DNA of 64,000 nt from assembly GCA_032433595.1 (NCBI GenBank), contig JASWJB010000070.1, positions 62,001 to 126,000 of the forward strand, read 5' to 3'. Made by a program: the position numbers and the translations under genes. The stretch is from Conoideocrella luteorostrata (lineage: Eukaryota > Ascomycota > Sordariomycetes > Hypocreales > Clavicipitaceae). The notes under the pieces are model-generated. The model had not been told where the DNA came from. It saw nothing but the letters and a program-made list of their open reading frames with translations, and did no database searches. Of this stretch, positions 42,826 through 56,702 are shown piece by piece (position 1 is the stretch's first letter; each line of letters begins with the position of its first letter).

Positions 42826-44337
42826 ATGTCGAACATCACAGCAGAATCATGGACCTGGTACGGTCTTACATGGCTGGTCGTGGTGACCAGAATGTCAGTG
42901 GTGACCCTTCTACGAGCGACATGGCAGTTTGGCTGACTAGTTGAGTAGGACTTCACAGATTCTGTTAAGAGGTTCAATAAAGAAGCTCAAGTTGGATGAC
43001 TACTTGATGGGCATCATTATGGTACCGTCGCCGAGTAACATATTGTCAAAAGAAGCCGTCGCCCGCTAACCACAGCCGCCCAACCATTAGATGACCGATA
43101 CAGTCTTGATCGTCGCCATGAACATTATATCGACCACGAACAGCAACTTGATTGACCCTAATAAGCCGACATCACTATCGCCAGAAGACATTGATCAGAG
43201 ACAATTTGGTTCAAAGATGGTCTTGCTGTCGGAGCAAATGCAATGCATCACAGTATGGCTGACAAAGGCCTGTCTGTTATTGATGTACCATCGACTGACG
43301 TGCGTAAAGTCTCAGCGACAAAATTGACGAAAGGGTCTGTGAACTAATTAACTTCCTTCAGGATGAGTCTCAAAAGCAATTTAGTGGTCAAGATTGTGGC
43401 GGGCTATGTCACATTTGGCTTTGTGATCATGGAAATCTTGTACTTGGGCGTCTGGTGCCGCCCTTTTAACCAGTATTGGGCCGTTCCCCCTAATTCGAGT
43501 GCGTATCCTTTGCTCCTTCTCATTTATTCGACTACCATACTGACCATTACTATCAGCACAATGCTCAGCGGCGACCAACCACCTAATAACAAATGCTGTA
43601 CTAAACATCTCGTCCGACATCATGATCATCCTGATCCCAATGCCTGTATTTCTGCAGTCCAAGCTGGCGTTGAAGAAAAAACTAATTCTTACTGGTGTAT
43701 TTGCCCTGGGTGGTTTTACCGTAAGTCGAAGCCTCGGCCTACATGCCGCCAGTCTTGATCAGGTCGCTAATTGAGGTTGCTTATCCAGATTCTGTCCGCC
43801 ATTCTCAATAAGTTCTACAGCTTTAATGAACCGTTCGGCTCTCAATGGACGTTCTGGTATATGCGTGAATCATCAACCGCCATCATTGTGGCCAATCTGC
43901 CATTGACCTGGACCGTTTTCCGACGACTCTTCAACCTCCGATCCTTCAACAATAGCGAATATTCCTCTAAGAACCGAAGCGGGCAGCCGACTTCAACCAC
44001 TCGCTCTTACGGGCAATCCAATGTTCGAACCCAGAACCGCAGCTACATAAGACACGGCGACGCAAACGATAATGATTTAGGTGGAAGCGAAGAGGAAATC
44101 GCCAAGGGTTATGGAATCTCCCTGAAGATCTATCAGCGACATGACGTCCAAATTAGCTCGGAGCCTGCGCCCGCCCGCGAAGGACGACAGTCGTCAAATG
44201 AATCTCTCCCCGATGGTCTGACCACAACGATTAAGGGCGGCGCTCCACGCTCATTCCTACACGATCCAGACGCCAATGACGTAGAAGCAGCATCGGATAG
44301 ACCATACCCGGCTGTCAAAGTTACATCTAGCGTGTAA
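42826..44337 (+). CDS. Fungal rhodopsin-domain (PTH11-related) seven-TM integral membrane protein
   Basis: Six exons: 42826-42893, 42949-43021, 43091-43299, 43362-43498, 43557-43720, 43789-44337 (399 aa). The first junction uses a GTCAGT donor and gives VVTRMTSQILLRGSIKKLKLDDYLMGIIM. Further family marks are LLMYHRLTMSLKSNLVVKIVAGY, EILYLGVWCRPFNQYWAVPPNSTQCSAATNHL, SDIMIILIPMPVFLQSKLALKKKLILTGVFALGGFT and RESSTAIIVANLPLTWTVFRRLF. The long hydrophilic C-terminal tail (from about 260) is Ser/Arg-rich. This domain occurs in PTH11-like receptors and related surface-sensing proteins. No CFEM domain is present. Plasma-membrane location is expected; the ligand is unknown. All joins keep the frame, so I am confident in the model. 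Confidence 0.85.
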
Positions 44338-45238
44338 TCAACTTGTTTCATTTAGTCGGAGTTGGACGAACTATTTTCTATTACTCTATGGCGGCGGTTT
44401 ACTTAGACTATACCCTTTTATCACTTAATTTTATTCATGAACTACCTGGCTTTGCAATGAGTCAGTTCATTGGAAGCTCTAGTGTTGTTTGCTGTCCACA
44501 ACTGCAGCGATTGCTCCGCCCCATTTCATGAAGTGGCATGTACCTGCATTACGATTATGTGGTAGTTACTCTTCGTACTACAAAGAATTGTGTAGAATTA
44601 CGTAGGAGTGACTTTAGTTGCCCAGGACCTCCAAACTTCTTCGGATTTTAACAACACACTCAGGATCTGAGCACAAAAGACATTAGAAACCTAGTAGTGG
44701 ACCACGGGACAGGTTCAATCAAACTCCCAAGAATAGCTGTCGGATCCCGCATCAACTACCAAGAAAATAAGAATAATTTTCCGCTGTACTCAGCCTGACG
44801 AGCTGACGAGCCGTAACTACTCGTAGCGACACTTTTTCTCAAGTAAAGACAGAAAGTCGGCTTCTCAAAAATGCTGCTATATGGAGTACCAGTTCCTAAA
44901 TTTTAGAATGTGGCTTGAACTGACAGCGTGGGAAGGCCCCATGCGTTGGTCCGGCTCGCTTAGCATCCCAGTCCACTATCAAGGGGGGCATGGATGTTTG
45001 AACCGAGGTGGTGGGTGCCAGCAAAGCCGCCACGTGAGAACAGACGCTGGCGACTGACGAGCCACACTTTACTTTATTTGCAGCCTTTTGTTCGCATTGA
45101 GGATACAATCCCTTATCTCAATCTTGGAACTACTAGGGTTTCGAGCAGATCAAGTTGCCAATCCTGAAACGCCGCCCGTCCCTCTGAGTGTTGAACCGTC
45201 GAAAGTTTACTCGAACGGACGCAACAAAGACCCCAGCA
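44338..45238. other. Intergenic region upstream of the YhhN-family gene
   Basis: 900 bp between tandem genes. The final 100 bp are open upstream of the ATG at 45239 but not supported as coding. Nothing else is visible. Confidence 0.45.
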
Positions 45239-45916
45239 ATGGATGGCGCCATACTTGCATTATCCGTGGGCTCTTCGATCTTATATGGCATCAACGTTCG
45301 ATCCGAGCCATCCCTCTCACGCATGACATTTAAAACGATCGCTACTACACTATTGGCATTGTTTGCTGCCACGCAAGGCCATTATTGGCAATTGGTCACC
45401 GCGCTGGTGCTCGGATCCCTAGGCGACGCTTTTCTTGCCTGGCCAGGCGATGAAGCTTTTCTGCGCGGCCTATCAAGCTTCTTAATAGCGCACCTATTTT
45501 ACGTCTCCCTGTTTGCGCGTATTGGAAATGGTCTCGAGTTTGTTCTAACCAATAGCCACCGTCTGGGACTTGCTGGCGGAGTCCTGTTACTGACACCTGT
45601 CATGAGCTCTACATTGATCCCAAAAGTGGCTTCTGCCCTGAAAGTGCCTATCGCGGTGTACTCGGTTGTCATTCTGACCATGGTTTTGGCCGTTTTGACC
45701 GTTGATAATGATCAAGTTGTTCTTGGAGCGGTTTTATTTGCCATCTCAGATAGCGTCCTTGCAGCGGATGAGTTCCTGATGCCGAAAGACTCAAAAAGTC
45801 GAGGACTAATGCAGTACATTGTGTGGATATTCTATTACTCGGGTCAGCTGCTGATTACTGCAGGGCTAGTGAAAGACTGGGACTGGATCAACAAACGAGG
45901 GCTCTTTGCGTTGTGA
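45239..45916 (+). CDS. YhhN/TMEM86 family membrane protein (lysoplasmalogenase-like)
   Basis: Single exon, 225 aa from the first ATG (MDGAILALSVGSS). About seven to eight hydrophobic segments. The two conserved acidic sites of the family are present: GSLGDAFLAWP (Asp63) and LFAISDSVLAADEF (Asp171), together with the C-terminal YIVWIFYYSGQLLI block. Animal TMEM86 members hydrolyse the vinyl-ether bond of lysoplasmalogens in the ER. Fungi mostly lack plasmalogens, so the substrate in this organism is open. A hydrolytic membrane enzyme is inferred from the conserved aspartates. Confidence 0.85.
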   Translation: MDGAILALSVGSSILYGINVRSEPSLSRMTFKTIATTLLALFAATQGHYWQLVTALVLGSLGDAFLAWPGDEAFLRGLSSFLIAHLFYVSLFARIGNGLEFVLTNSHRLGLAGGVLLLTPVMSSTLIPKVASALKVPIAVYSVVILTMVLAVLTVDNDQVVLGAVLFAISDSVLAADEFLMPKDSKSRGLMQYIVWIFYYSGQLLITAGLVKDWDWINKRGLFAL

Positions 45917-48900
45917 TGAGTTTACATCGTGTGAACTCATTCCACACGGTCTTCTCAATTTGTACTGCACAAATTTGACTTCAATGATGCAGCGAGTTTG
46001 CAAGTTGCGGTGAAGACAGTCACGAGCACAAGCGCAAATCCTAGTGTTTATTGTTGTTATATATTGTTAATGTTCATTGTGAGATAAGATCATAAGGAAC
46101 AACAACCAAAAATTAAGAATCAAAAACATGATAATGACCAAGGTGATTCAAGTGGGATGTTTAGTACGGTCAACGGATCGTGGTCGCGTTCTGTTAGCTC
46201 TGACCAATATTCTTTCGAATTTTACACAAAAGCTTGTCGCTGATGCCTTTTGGCTTGAACTCAAGAGAAACAAACTCGTCGTTTTACTAGCAAATGATTA
46301 CACGGGGTTCTCGCAGACGTCTACTCCAGTGGCATCCTATTTGTGGCATTCTCCGCCGTAGCCGTTGTGGACTTGTTCGTAGTCTTATTTCGCTCAATGT
46401 ATCTTACACTCCATCCTTCTTTGAGATATGTAAGAGTGCCAATCTTCCTCTGGCACCTTTACGGAGCGTGTATTCCCCAGGGCGTGAAACAAGTTTTCCA
46501 TCTGCCAGCTGGCCCGCGCTTCCATGACCTCCTCCTTATCCGGGGATTTGTTCTCACTTTCAATGGGGAAGCTCACATCTAGCCTAACTGATAGCAAAAT
46601 AAAACAACTGAAGCCTGATATTCGGTGATTTGATGGCCTTTAATAGATAGCCTTTGTCGAGGAGAAAGGCCCGACGCTCTGAAGTATACTCGATTTCCAC
46701 GGTATCGTCTATCATACCCAGGAGAAGAAGTCGTTAAATGCGTCCTGATCTCTACGCTCGGCCAGCACTGTTTGGCGTGGTGCTGAGCTTCCTGGCGGCG
46801 AGATCCGTATCGCGCGGAAAATACCAGGCGCATCTCCAGCTTTTGGAAAGGAAAGTGAGGGTGGAGTATGGCGAGTTTCTGAAATGGTCCAGTATAAGCT
46901 GGCGCTCAGCCTTGCATTGTCTGTCTCACTACAAGAATCAGTTCTAAGAGCATTTCCGCATGGACTTCAAAGGCATACATAACATCTGCAAGGCGATGAC
47001 CTTATCATCAAGGCTTTCATGGTGTTTCAAGAGGTATTGGTATCCCGAAAACTGGTAGGGTGTCGTGACAAAAAATCGTGGTCGACTCCGAAGCCCAGAC
47101 TTTAGGTACAGCGTACAAAATTCGTGTGGTTTCGGATCTACCAAATGCCTTGTATTTATGTTTCATGTAACAAGTTGGCTCTCCGACTTTCATTTCTTAA
47201 TGGAACAACGGCATTTATATTGATGTGGGAAGCGCTTCTCCTGTGGCAATTAAAGTTTATTTGACGAACAGGGCCTCAATGCGGTACATATCATCAACAT
47301 GACATCAGTAAGAAGGGAAATAAAGCCAAGAAGATCCATGTTCAAGCTTGTCAAGACGAGTGGCCAAAATCCAGTTCCGGAGCTCAATTGATATCTATCG
47401 CGGCTTCGCTCATCAGTCCACCAACTGGTTACACCTTCAGTCTTGACGGTCATGCGATGTATTTCAAGGGCAAACAAAATGACTTTTCGACATAAAGTGT
47501 TTCTCCGTCTGATGTCGTGATTGATGCTGTATATTCCACACCATTTCAATGCTGCCTTACCCCGCGTACTTCAGCATTTCGCCCCAGATTCTCACTAGCT
47601 AGACTAAATGAACCCAAACCCATGGCCACCAACTCCATCTAGCTTACATCCAGCCCCATCTGAGACAATCATACTGGCTTCAGGGCCATAATGGTATATT
47701 TATAACGCCAGCCAAGGGTGCATTGCATTGGTGTGCCCACCATTTGAGATGTGTGCGCATGAATCCACGGAGTTTCCACCGGCGGCAGGTACATTATACG
47801 TGCACTCCGCGCGCATTGGCCACGATTGTGTATTTCTGGTCACATATTCTCCTACTGATCAAGTTCGATTCAAGCAGCTTAACTAATAATCCGAGCCAAT
47901 TCGCTACGGTAAATCAGCCACACCATGTGTTGAACTACTAGTAGCAGATCCATTCGCATTCAGCCAACACCAAATACGGGGAAAACTTTATTGTGACATA
48001 TTGCATCTGCGGTAACGGTAATTCCTGATAAGAGTTCGAAAGGGACCAGTAAACTAGAAAAAATGGCAAGTAGTGACACACAAGCCGTTAAAGGATTCAA
48101 GATAAGTAGGCAGCCTCAGGTCTTCTGTCAGTCACGAGGTAATACCCTGTCCTACCTACCCCAGCAGTCAACTCTACATACTTTCCGTGAGAGCGGCTGT
48201 TGTACTAAAGTCGCAAGTTTTGGGTATTAGTCACTGGCTGATTCTGTTGCCCACGCATTCTGTGCTGTGGAGACCAGCCAAGACATTCAAAAGTTCGTCT
48301 GGCCCGTCGATCCTGGACACATCTGTGCATCTCCGTTATCAAAAGGGCGTATCCCTGCCTGTCATATTTGCTGGGCGGAGGACCCCAAGGCCCGTAATGC
48401 GGGTATCGGCGCCCCGGAAGTAAGAAACTTGGCCTCGTGGCCAGGCTGTGGCGTGGTTGCATATGATTGTATTTCTTCGGCCCTTCTCACAAAGTGGCTA
48501 AAATCTCACTTGGGTAGGGTTAATGAAGCAGTTGCACGTAGATAAGCGGCTTGCACCCTTTTTGTACATTCACAGATCAATACGTATAACCAGATTTCGC
48601 GGGATGAAGCCTTTTGCAAAGGTACCATCCGAGTGGCTATCTCGCTGCTTGCCGCGGAATAAAAATCCTCGTTCTTCCGCTCGGGATTAGGATGGCAAAC
48701 AACACAATACTAATACATGACTACCGAGCACGCCCATGCAGAATTTATACGTGTTCGATGAACAGTGATAATAAACACATAAAGAAGCACTTTTGGCTGA
48801 TTCCGTGGTTCAGCGACCCAATTCACAATCGGTGCAGTCTTGGTGTCTGGAGCTTGCTTCGGGAAGCGGCCGACCGAGCTCCCGGGTGACTCAAGGCAAG

Positions 48901-50201
48901 TTTGCACAACACCATCGGTAACTCCCTTTCCTAGAATAGCGTGGCTGACAGACGGAACCCAATTTGCCGATGTACATGTAGGAACTTCTGGCGCACAGCC
49001 AACACTTGCATGGTGACATTGACACTGTACAACACATGCCCGCGCGATAGGTACTTCCGGAGCGCCACTGGTGCTAATTTGAATCGAGGCGCTTTTAACC
49101 TCATTGACCTAACTTTAACCTCTGTTGTGGTTTGTCTCGTGAGGTGGCGAATTCTGTCTCCAAAAACGCGAGCATCAGTTGGCAAAGGAGGGCAACAACA
49201 ATAAATTATAATATGACCAGCACGATTAGGTTGCATACTGTGTGTGGAGCACTTGATTAGTCCGCAACATATTATTCTGTTGTGTAGCTATAAACCACTG
49301 GAGATTCACATGCTGATGGATACTGGAGCGCAGGCGGAGGAGAAATCGATATGTGACTCAGTGTTGTACTACCAAGGACAGGCTGTCACAATTCCCACAT
49401 CGAAGGGAGCGTGTAGTTATCGGATGGTTGTTTGAGATTGTGATTCCATCAGCCAGAGAGTTATGTTATTGAGGACTCAACCAATACGTCAGGCGATTTT
49501 CACAACCTCATGTTCAGACTCAAAATGTTACTATGGAACTACCTGTCCACCACCTATTTAGTTGGCCCGTACGTGCAAACTGTTCCTCAAAATATGCTTT
49601 TCTTACTCCGTACGGAGTACACAGTGCAAGGTTGACGCCTTCTGTTGTGGAGCGTGTCCATTCCGCCTGACAGTCGTGCCAATCGGAGCATCAGTAATCT
49701 GTAAGGACCCCATAGTGCCCATATTGTAGCTTCAAATGGGAAAACGAGCCGCACTGAGGAATAGGGGAAGGGAAAAGTTCCCAAGCAATCCATGTCCGAG
49801 AACATATTTGACAGGGATGTACCAACCCTCCGCATGAGTAAAATGCTACTTCAACTACTCCGTATAGGCTAACATGTACGACCCCAGAGGGGTCCGAGTG
49901 GATACCTGATAATCGTGGCAACAGGGACCTTTTGAAAATCGCCAAGCCTTTGTTTAGCTGAAAGCAGGTCTGTGGGTTCTGAAAGGACCCTTCTGCGGAG
50001 AAGCAGTTTGAGCGTTAAGGGCGGATTTTCTTAAATATCTAGTCGGGGACTGTTAGTCTTTGTCTGCTGCTATATAGTTCAGCTATATATCACACTTATA
50101 TGAAGACACTTCTTGCAAGGCAGCGCATCGCAGAGACACATCTGTGCCTGTCTTGAAGTTTTGTGTATATTGGTCCCAGCTACCCGTGACACACAGCAAC
50201 C
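45917..50201. other. Gene-poor 4.3-kb region
   Basis: No supportable gene. All open frames are short, with mixed composition. A minus-strand frame (47549-47250) has a hydrophobic stretch but no family features. A 16-bp perfect palindrome TACTCCGTACGGAGTA lies at 49604-49619 and another copy at 49856. It may hold degenerate repeat remains. Confidence 0.5.
49604..49619. repeat. 16-bp perfect palindrome made of two overlapping TACTCCGTA/TACGGAGTA units
   Basis: TACTCCGTACGGAGTA reads the same on both strands. It is the most symmetric copy of the dispersed nonamer found across the window. Confidence 0.9.
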
Positions 50202-52642
50202 ATGGCAGACGCGGTTGGCATCGCCTCGGGTCGCCAGTTGATAGATGGCAGTATCGAAAAAAGAGCATCTGTTACCGTGTACTCTGACGGGAAGCCTGAA
50301 ACCGAATCCGACGATGAAGACATCACTGATCTGTTCAAGAGTTTCCCGCCTATTAAGGGCATTGAGGAAGAACCAAATCCATTGACTGTGCGCGCGGTTT
50401 TGGTTGGAATAGTTCTCGGATCTCTTGTCAATGCCTCCAACGTCTATCTGGGTAGGTGAATCCCTTTGCTGTTTGTTTGTGCGGCCTTTACACCCGCTAT
50501 AGTATCCCCCCCCCCCCCCTTTTTTTTTTTTACTTCAAAGAACGTTTGTCCTTTGCTGACCTGGTAATCGAGAAAAGGTCTCAAGACCGGATTCACTTTT
50601 AGCGCCACCATGTTCGGCGCCCTCTTCGGATACGGTATCATCACAATGTTCGCCAAACTTCTACCTGGAGTTCCATATATCGGTGGCAAGTTTGGACCTC
50701 AAGAAAACTCCATAATTCAGGCCTCTGCGACCGGAGCCGGCGGCATGGCTGGTGTATTTGTGGCTGGTCTGCCCGCCATGTACCGGCTTGGCCTCCTCTC
50801 CGAAGACCCGAAGACCGACTTCGGGCGAATTCTGACAATCACTATTATTTGCGCCTTCTTCGGCCTTTTCGCCGCCGTTCCCTTGCGCAAGTTTTTCATC
50901 ATTAATGTTGCTCGAGAGTTGAACTTGGTGTTCCCTACCCCAACAGCCACCGCTTTGGCTATTCGGTCCATGCACGCTGTTGGATCCGGGGCCAGCGACG
51001 CTGCAAAGAAGATCAAGGCACTGGGATATACTTTTATCGGCGCTTTGACACATATTGTTGTTTCTCAGTATGCAAATGGCATCTTGCATGAGTGGCATAT
51101 CTTCACATGGTTTTATACGTTCGTCCAGCCCCTCTCCCCTCCTCTTATCCCTGACCAACCATATTTCCGGCTCGTTTCCTCTAACAATTATGATGTGTGT
51201 TTAGTTGGAGCGGATACAGCAACTGGGCCCTCAATATTGAAAACTGGGGATGGTACATCCAGTTTACTCCCGCATTCTTCGGGTCTGGTATTCTTGTTGG
51301 TCCTAACGCTGCCTTGTCTTGGTGGGGAGGGACTGTCGTCGCCTGGGGTCTTATCGGACCTCTCCTGGTACACTATGGCGAATGTGTCGGTAAGCAAATT
51401 GGCGAGGGTAAATGGTCGGACCTGACCAATTTCAACGACCTCAGCGATATAACGAAATCCGACTTTAAAGCATCTCCACGCTACTGGATGCTGTGGCCAG
51501 GTGTTATGGTCTTGATTGTGTACAGTTTGGTTGAGTTCCTCCTCCATATTCGTGTCGTTTGGGATGGTGCCAAGTACGCTTTCCGCTCCATGGCTTCGTC
51601 GGCTAACGACGCCTTCAAATCCCGGGGCAAGACCGTATCTTTCCTCGAGAAGCAGGCTGCCAAGCTTAATGATGAATCGAGCCTAATCCAGGATTTTGCG
51701 CCCGCTGACCAACAGGTTCCCACCTGGGTCTGGGCCACCGGCACAGTGGTCATGGTCATCGTGTCCTGTCTTGTCTGCCACTTCCAGTTCCACATGAATG
51801 CCGGGCTCGCTATTCTAGCATGTCTTTTGGGAGTCATATTTGCCTTCCTGTCCATCTACGGCGGCGCTGTCACCGACAATGCTCCACTGACTGCCTCTTC
51901 GAAGGCTTCTCAGCTTGTGTTTGGCGGCATCACCAAGGGCCACTACACAGTACCAGATGCTCAGCGAATCAATCTTGTTGCCGGTAATATTGCCTCCGGC
52001 TGCGCTGATGTATCCAACTCCTTGGTCAGTGACTTTCGTGTCGGATTTCTCTTGCGTACACCACCCAAATATCAGTTCTATGCCCAGGCGTGTGGCGCCT
52101 TGGTTTCAGTTTTCCTCGCTCCCGGCATTTTTGTACTATTCATGTCTGCCTACCCTTGCGTCTGGAACAAAAAGCTCCCCGAAGAGGAATTGCTGAAATG
52201 CCAGTTCAAAGCACCGGCCGTCGTTGCATGGAAAGCCGTCGCGGAGGCAGTCACTGCAGAGAGTATTCCTATTCCTCATACCTGCGTCATCTTCACCATC
52301 GTCATGGGTGTCGTCGCTGCCCTCCAGGCCGTTGTAAAGACCTTCTATCTTGTCGGGCCTCGCGAGAAGTACCGCAATTGGTTGCCTAACTGGATGGCTA
52401 TTGGAGTAGCCTGGGTTTTGGGAGCCGACAGCGGATACGCCAATGCCATCATGTTTGGCAGCATTACCGCTTGGTGGTGGCAGAAGTATTTTAGCAAGAA
52501 CTTTGACATGTATGCCTTCTCCGTCGCTGCCGGTCTGATCGCCGGCGAGGGTTTGGGCGGCGTAGTGAATGCAGCTATAACACTCGGTGGTGCTGATGGA
52601 GCTCATAAGGGAACGCTAATTGGCATGCCAGGAGAGTATTAG
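50202..52642 (+). CDS. OPT-family oligopeptide / metal-chelate transporter
   Basis: Exons 50202-50451, 50578-51118 and 51205-52642 give 742 aa. Start 50202 (MADAVGIASGRQ) sits in an ACCATGG-like context. A 55-residue acidic N-terminal tail precedes TM1, with the family block [45 protein letters not shown] across the first junction. Then GGKFGPQENSIIQASATGAGGMAGVFVAGLPA, VFPTPTATALAIRSMH, TWSGYSNWALNIENWGWYIQFTPAFFGSGILVGPNAALSWWGG and the C-terminal GEGLGGVVNAAITLGGADG. Such proton-coupled carriers import small peptides or siderophore-like chelates through the plasma membrane. Intron 1 contains a C14T12 homopolymer tract. The second donor is GTTCGT, weaker than usual. Confidence 0.92.
50506..50531. 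repeat. C14T12 homopolymer tract inside OPT intron 1
   Basis: A run of 14 C followed by 12 T upstream of the intron branch region. It may function as an extended polypyrimidine tract; its length is prone to sequencing error. Confidence 0.85.
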
Positions 52643-54604
<1,962 letters not shown>

Positions 54605-55034
54605 ATAGCTAGTCACGATTTTGGTTAATGCCTGTGGGAAAAACTGATGGAAACTTACGTATCAATAAAAAGTAAATTTGCTTTATTCTCGATTGCCCTC
54701 GCTTTTTCATCTCTTGATCAATTGATTGCCGTGCATTAAATCTCTCGTACGATAACGATTCCGTTATGAGCATATAAATACGACTTTAAGCAAAAGGCGG
54801 GGCAGAGAGCTATGATGATGGTGTGGGGCACAAAGATATTTGGGCGTTCCAGTCCATATCCATAGGAGGAGAGAGGGAAAGCAGGGGTGAAGGATGATAT
54901 CAGACGTCGGAGTATCCGGGACTGTTGTTTCTAGTCCCTCACGTTGCTGCCGTTGGATGGCTGGAACACATTTGGCCGCGTTGTGGAATCGTCGAGTGCA
55001 GCTGTGACCCGGATGTCATTGAATGGTTGCAAAA
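54605..55034. other. Intergenic region between SDR and FrnE-like genes
   Basis: 430 bp. An AATAAA at about 54665 may be the SDR polyadenylation signal. Nothing else is visible. Confidence 0.45.
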
Positions 55035-55760
55035 ATGACTCTGATTACAATTGATGTCATTTCAGACTTTATCTGCGCAGTAAGTGGTCGGTGCACCCGT
55101 CAGTCGTTATTGCAGCTAATTGTATTCCGGTAGTGGTGCTTCATAGGCAAGAGGAAACTGGACCAAGCAATCTCTTTATATAAAAAGACTTATCCCGGAG
55201 GGAAAGAAGATGTATTTCAAATAGCATGGCGACCGTACTTTCTAAACTACAGCAACTCTGCCACAAGTGTGGATAAGCTCGATCTCGCGAACACGAAGCT
55301 GGCACACATGTCTGCGGAGCAACGGAGCGCCCTTGGACTTCGCATGAGCCGTATAGGGCACTCCGTAGGGATTAACTTCAAGTGGGGTGGCAGGGTGGGA
55401 AGGACCGAGAACGCACATAAGCTCGTGTATATGAGCCGCTCCCTCTCCGCTGATACGCAGAATGCTCTCGTTGAGGCACTTTTTCAAGCGTATCATGAGA
55501 ACGAAAAAGATATCTCGTCGAGAGCAGTGCTGCTCGAAATAGCAACACGCATTGGTATCAATGAGGAACAAGTAACTGAGTGCCTCGATAACGTTGATGA
55601 CGAGGCCAACGTCGAGGCAGAGGCGATGCAATTTCAATCTCAAATTTCCGGCTCTGGTGTTCCTGCGTTCCTCATACATGGAGACCACAAGCTCAGCGGC
55701 GCTCAGGAAATACAAGACTTTATGGAAATTTTCATAAAAGTGAAGGAATGCGATAGTTAA
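55035..55760 (+). CDS. FrnE-like DsbA-family thiol oxidoreductase
   Basis: Exons 55035-55079 and 55134-55760 (GTAAGT...GGTAG intron) give 223 aa. The first exon of only 15 codons (MTLITIDVISDFICA) supplies the first half of the active site, so that Cys14-Ala-Trp-Cys17 forms across the junction, followed by FIGKRKLDQAI. Reading only the largest open frame would miss both the start and the active site. Further family features are QIAWRPYFLN, VDKLDLANTKLA, RMSRIGHSVGINFKWGGRVGRTENAHKL, LVEALFQAYHENEKDISSRAVLLEIA, and the cis-Pro motif GSGVPAFLIHGDHKLSGAQ. FrnE proteins act as disulfide oxidoreductases or isomerases, cytosolic here since no signal peptide is present. Convergent with a broken SDR. 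Confidence 0.88.
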
Positions 55761-55856
55761 TAGCAACATGATACTGTCCAAGGTAGAGGTGCAATCCCTC
55801 GACGGTAACTTGCAACTAACTCTCCAACTCCGGAATACCTCATCGTCAATCTTCTG

Positions 55857-56702
55857 CTAGTACATGTTGAAGCCTCCGCTAGCACTTATCGATTGTCCCG
55901 TCACCCAGCGACTCTCCTCACTAGCCAACCAAGCAACAATCTGAGCGATATCGTCAAACGTGCCCACACGATTCTCAACTGGCGTCAACTTCTTCTGCAT
56001 CTCAACCAGTTCTTGGGGGATATTATGCAGCATGTCGCTCCGCACTGGTCCAGGATTCACAGATTGACAGTATGCTCATTTGCGCCAAGCTCCGCAGCCC
56101 AGCATCGTGTCAAGCCTTCAATTGCCGCCTTTGAAGAGCAGTATATAGACAAATCCTTGAAGCCCTGCCGAGCGCCCACCGCACCGACATTGATGATCCG
56201 TCCCGGCGCTCGTAAATGAGGCAGAACGTGCTGAAGTAGTAGCATTGGAGCACGTACGTTCAGATGGTAAACCGAATCAAAGTCCTCAACGGAAATGTCC
56301 TGAATCGGCTTGACTAATTCAGTGCCTGCATTGTTGACTAAGATGTCGATATGGTGTCCAAAAGCAGCTACTGTCTGCCGGACGATTAGGGCGCCGCTGC
56401 TAGGTTCTCTCAAGTCTGCTTGCACACCGATACATTGGGATCCATTTTTGAGACTAGCAACTGTTTCCACTAGCTCATCTATGGCTTTTAAGCTGTTTGG
56501 CGACTCGTATACAGCAGTGACCTGGTATGCTTTGGTGTTAATCATCGGTCTCCAGCCACCTTAAAATGCATTCTTTCGACATCACCTTTGCACCTCGCTT
56601 CGCCAACTCCCATGTGATCCCATGGCCAATGCCTCTCGATGCGCCTGTGACAATGGCAACTCGGTCAGATAGCGTGGAGAACGATGTGGGCGATTCAGGC
56701 AT
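55857..56702 (-). pseudogene. SDR family oxidoreductase (versicolorin reductase/THN reductase-like) with a frameshift
   Basis: Exon 1 is 56702-56586 (MPESPTSFSTLSDRV, cofactor motif VTGASRGIGHG). After a GTGATG...ACCAG intron, exon 2 starts at 56521 with VTAVYES and contains VQADLREPSS, DILVNNAGTELV, INVGAVGARQGFKDLSIYCSSKAAIEG (Tyr-Cys-Ser-Ser-Lys) and AAELGANEHTVN. At 56061-56062 only two bases stand where a codon is needed; the upstream frame stops at 56057 while the other frame continues VNPGPVRSDMLHN to GGFNMY and a normal stop at 55857. The two halves together make a complete SDR, so one base has been lost, either in the genome or in the assembly. If real, the product would lack the substrate loop and C-terminus. 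Confidence 0.8.

Noticed and set aside
47250..47549. Minus-strand 99-aa frame with a hydrophobic segment
   Set aside because: No family features and no plausible partner exons nearby.
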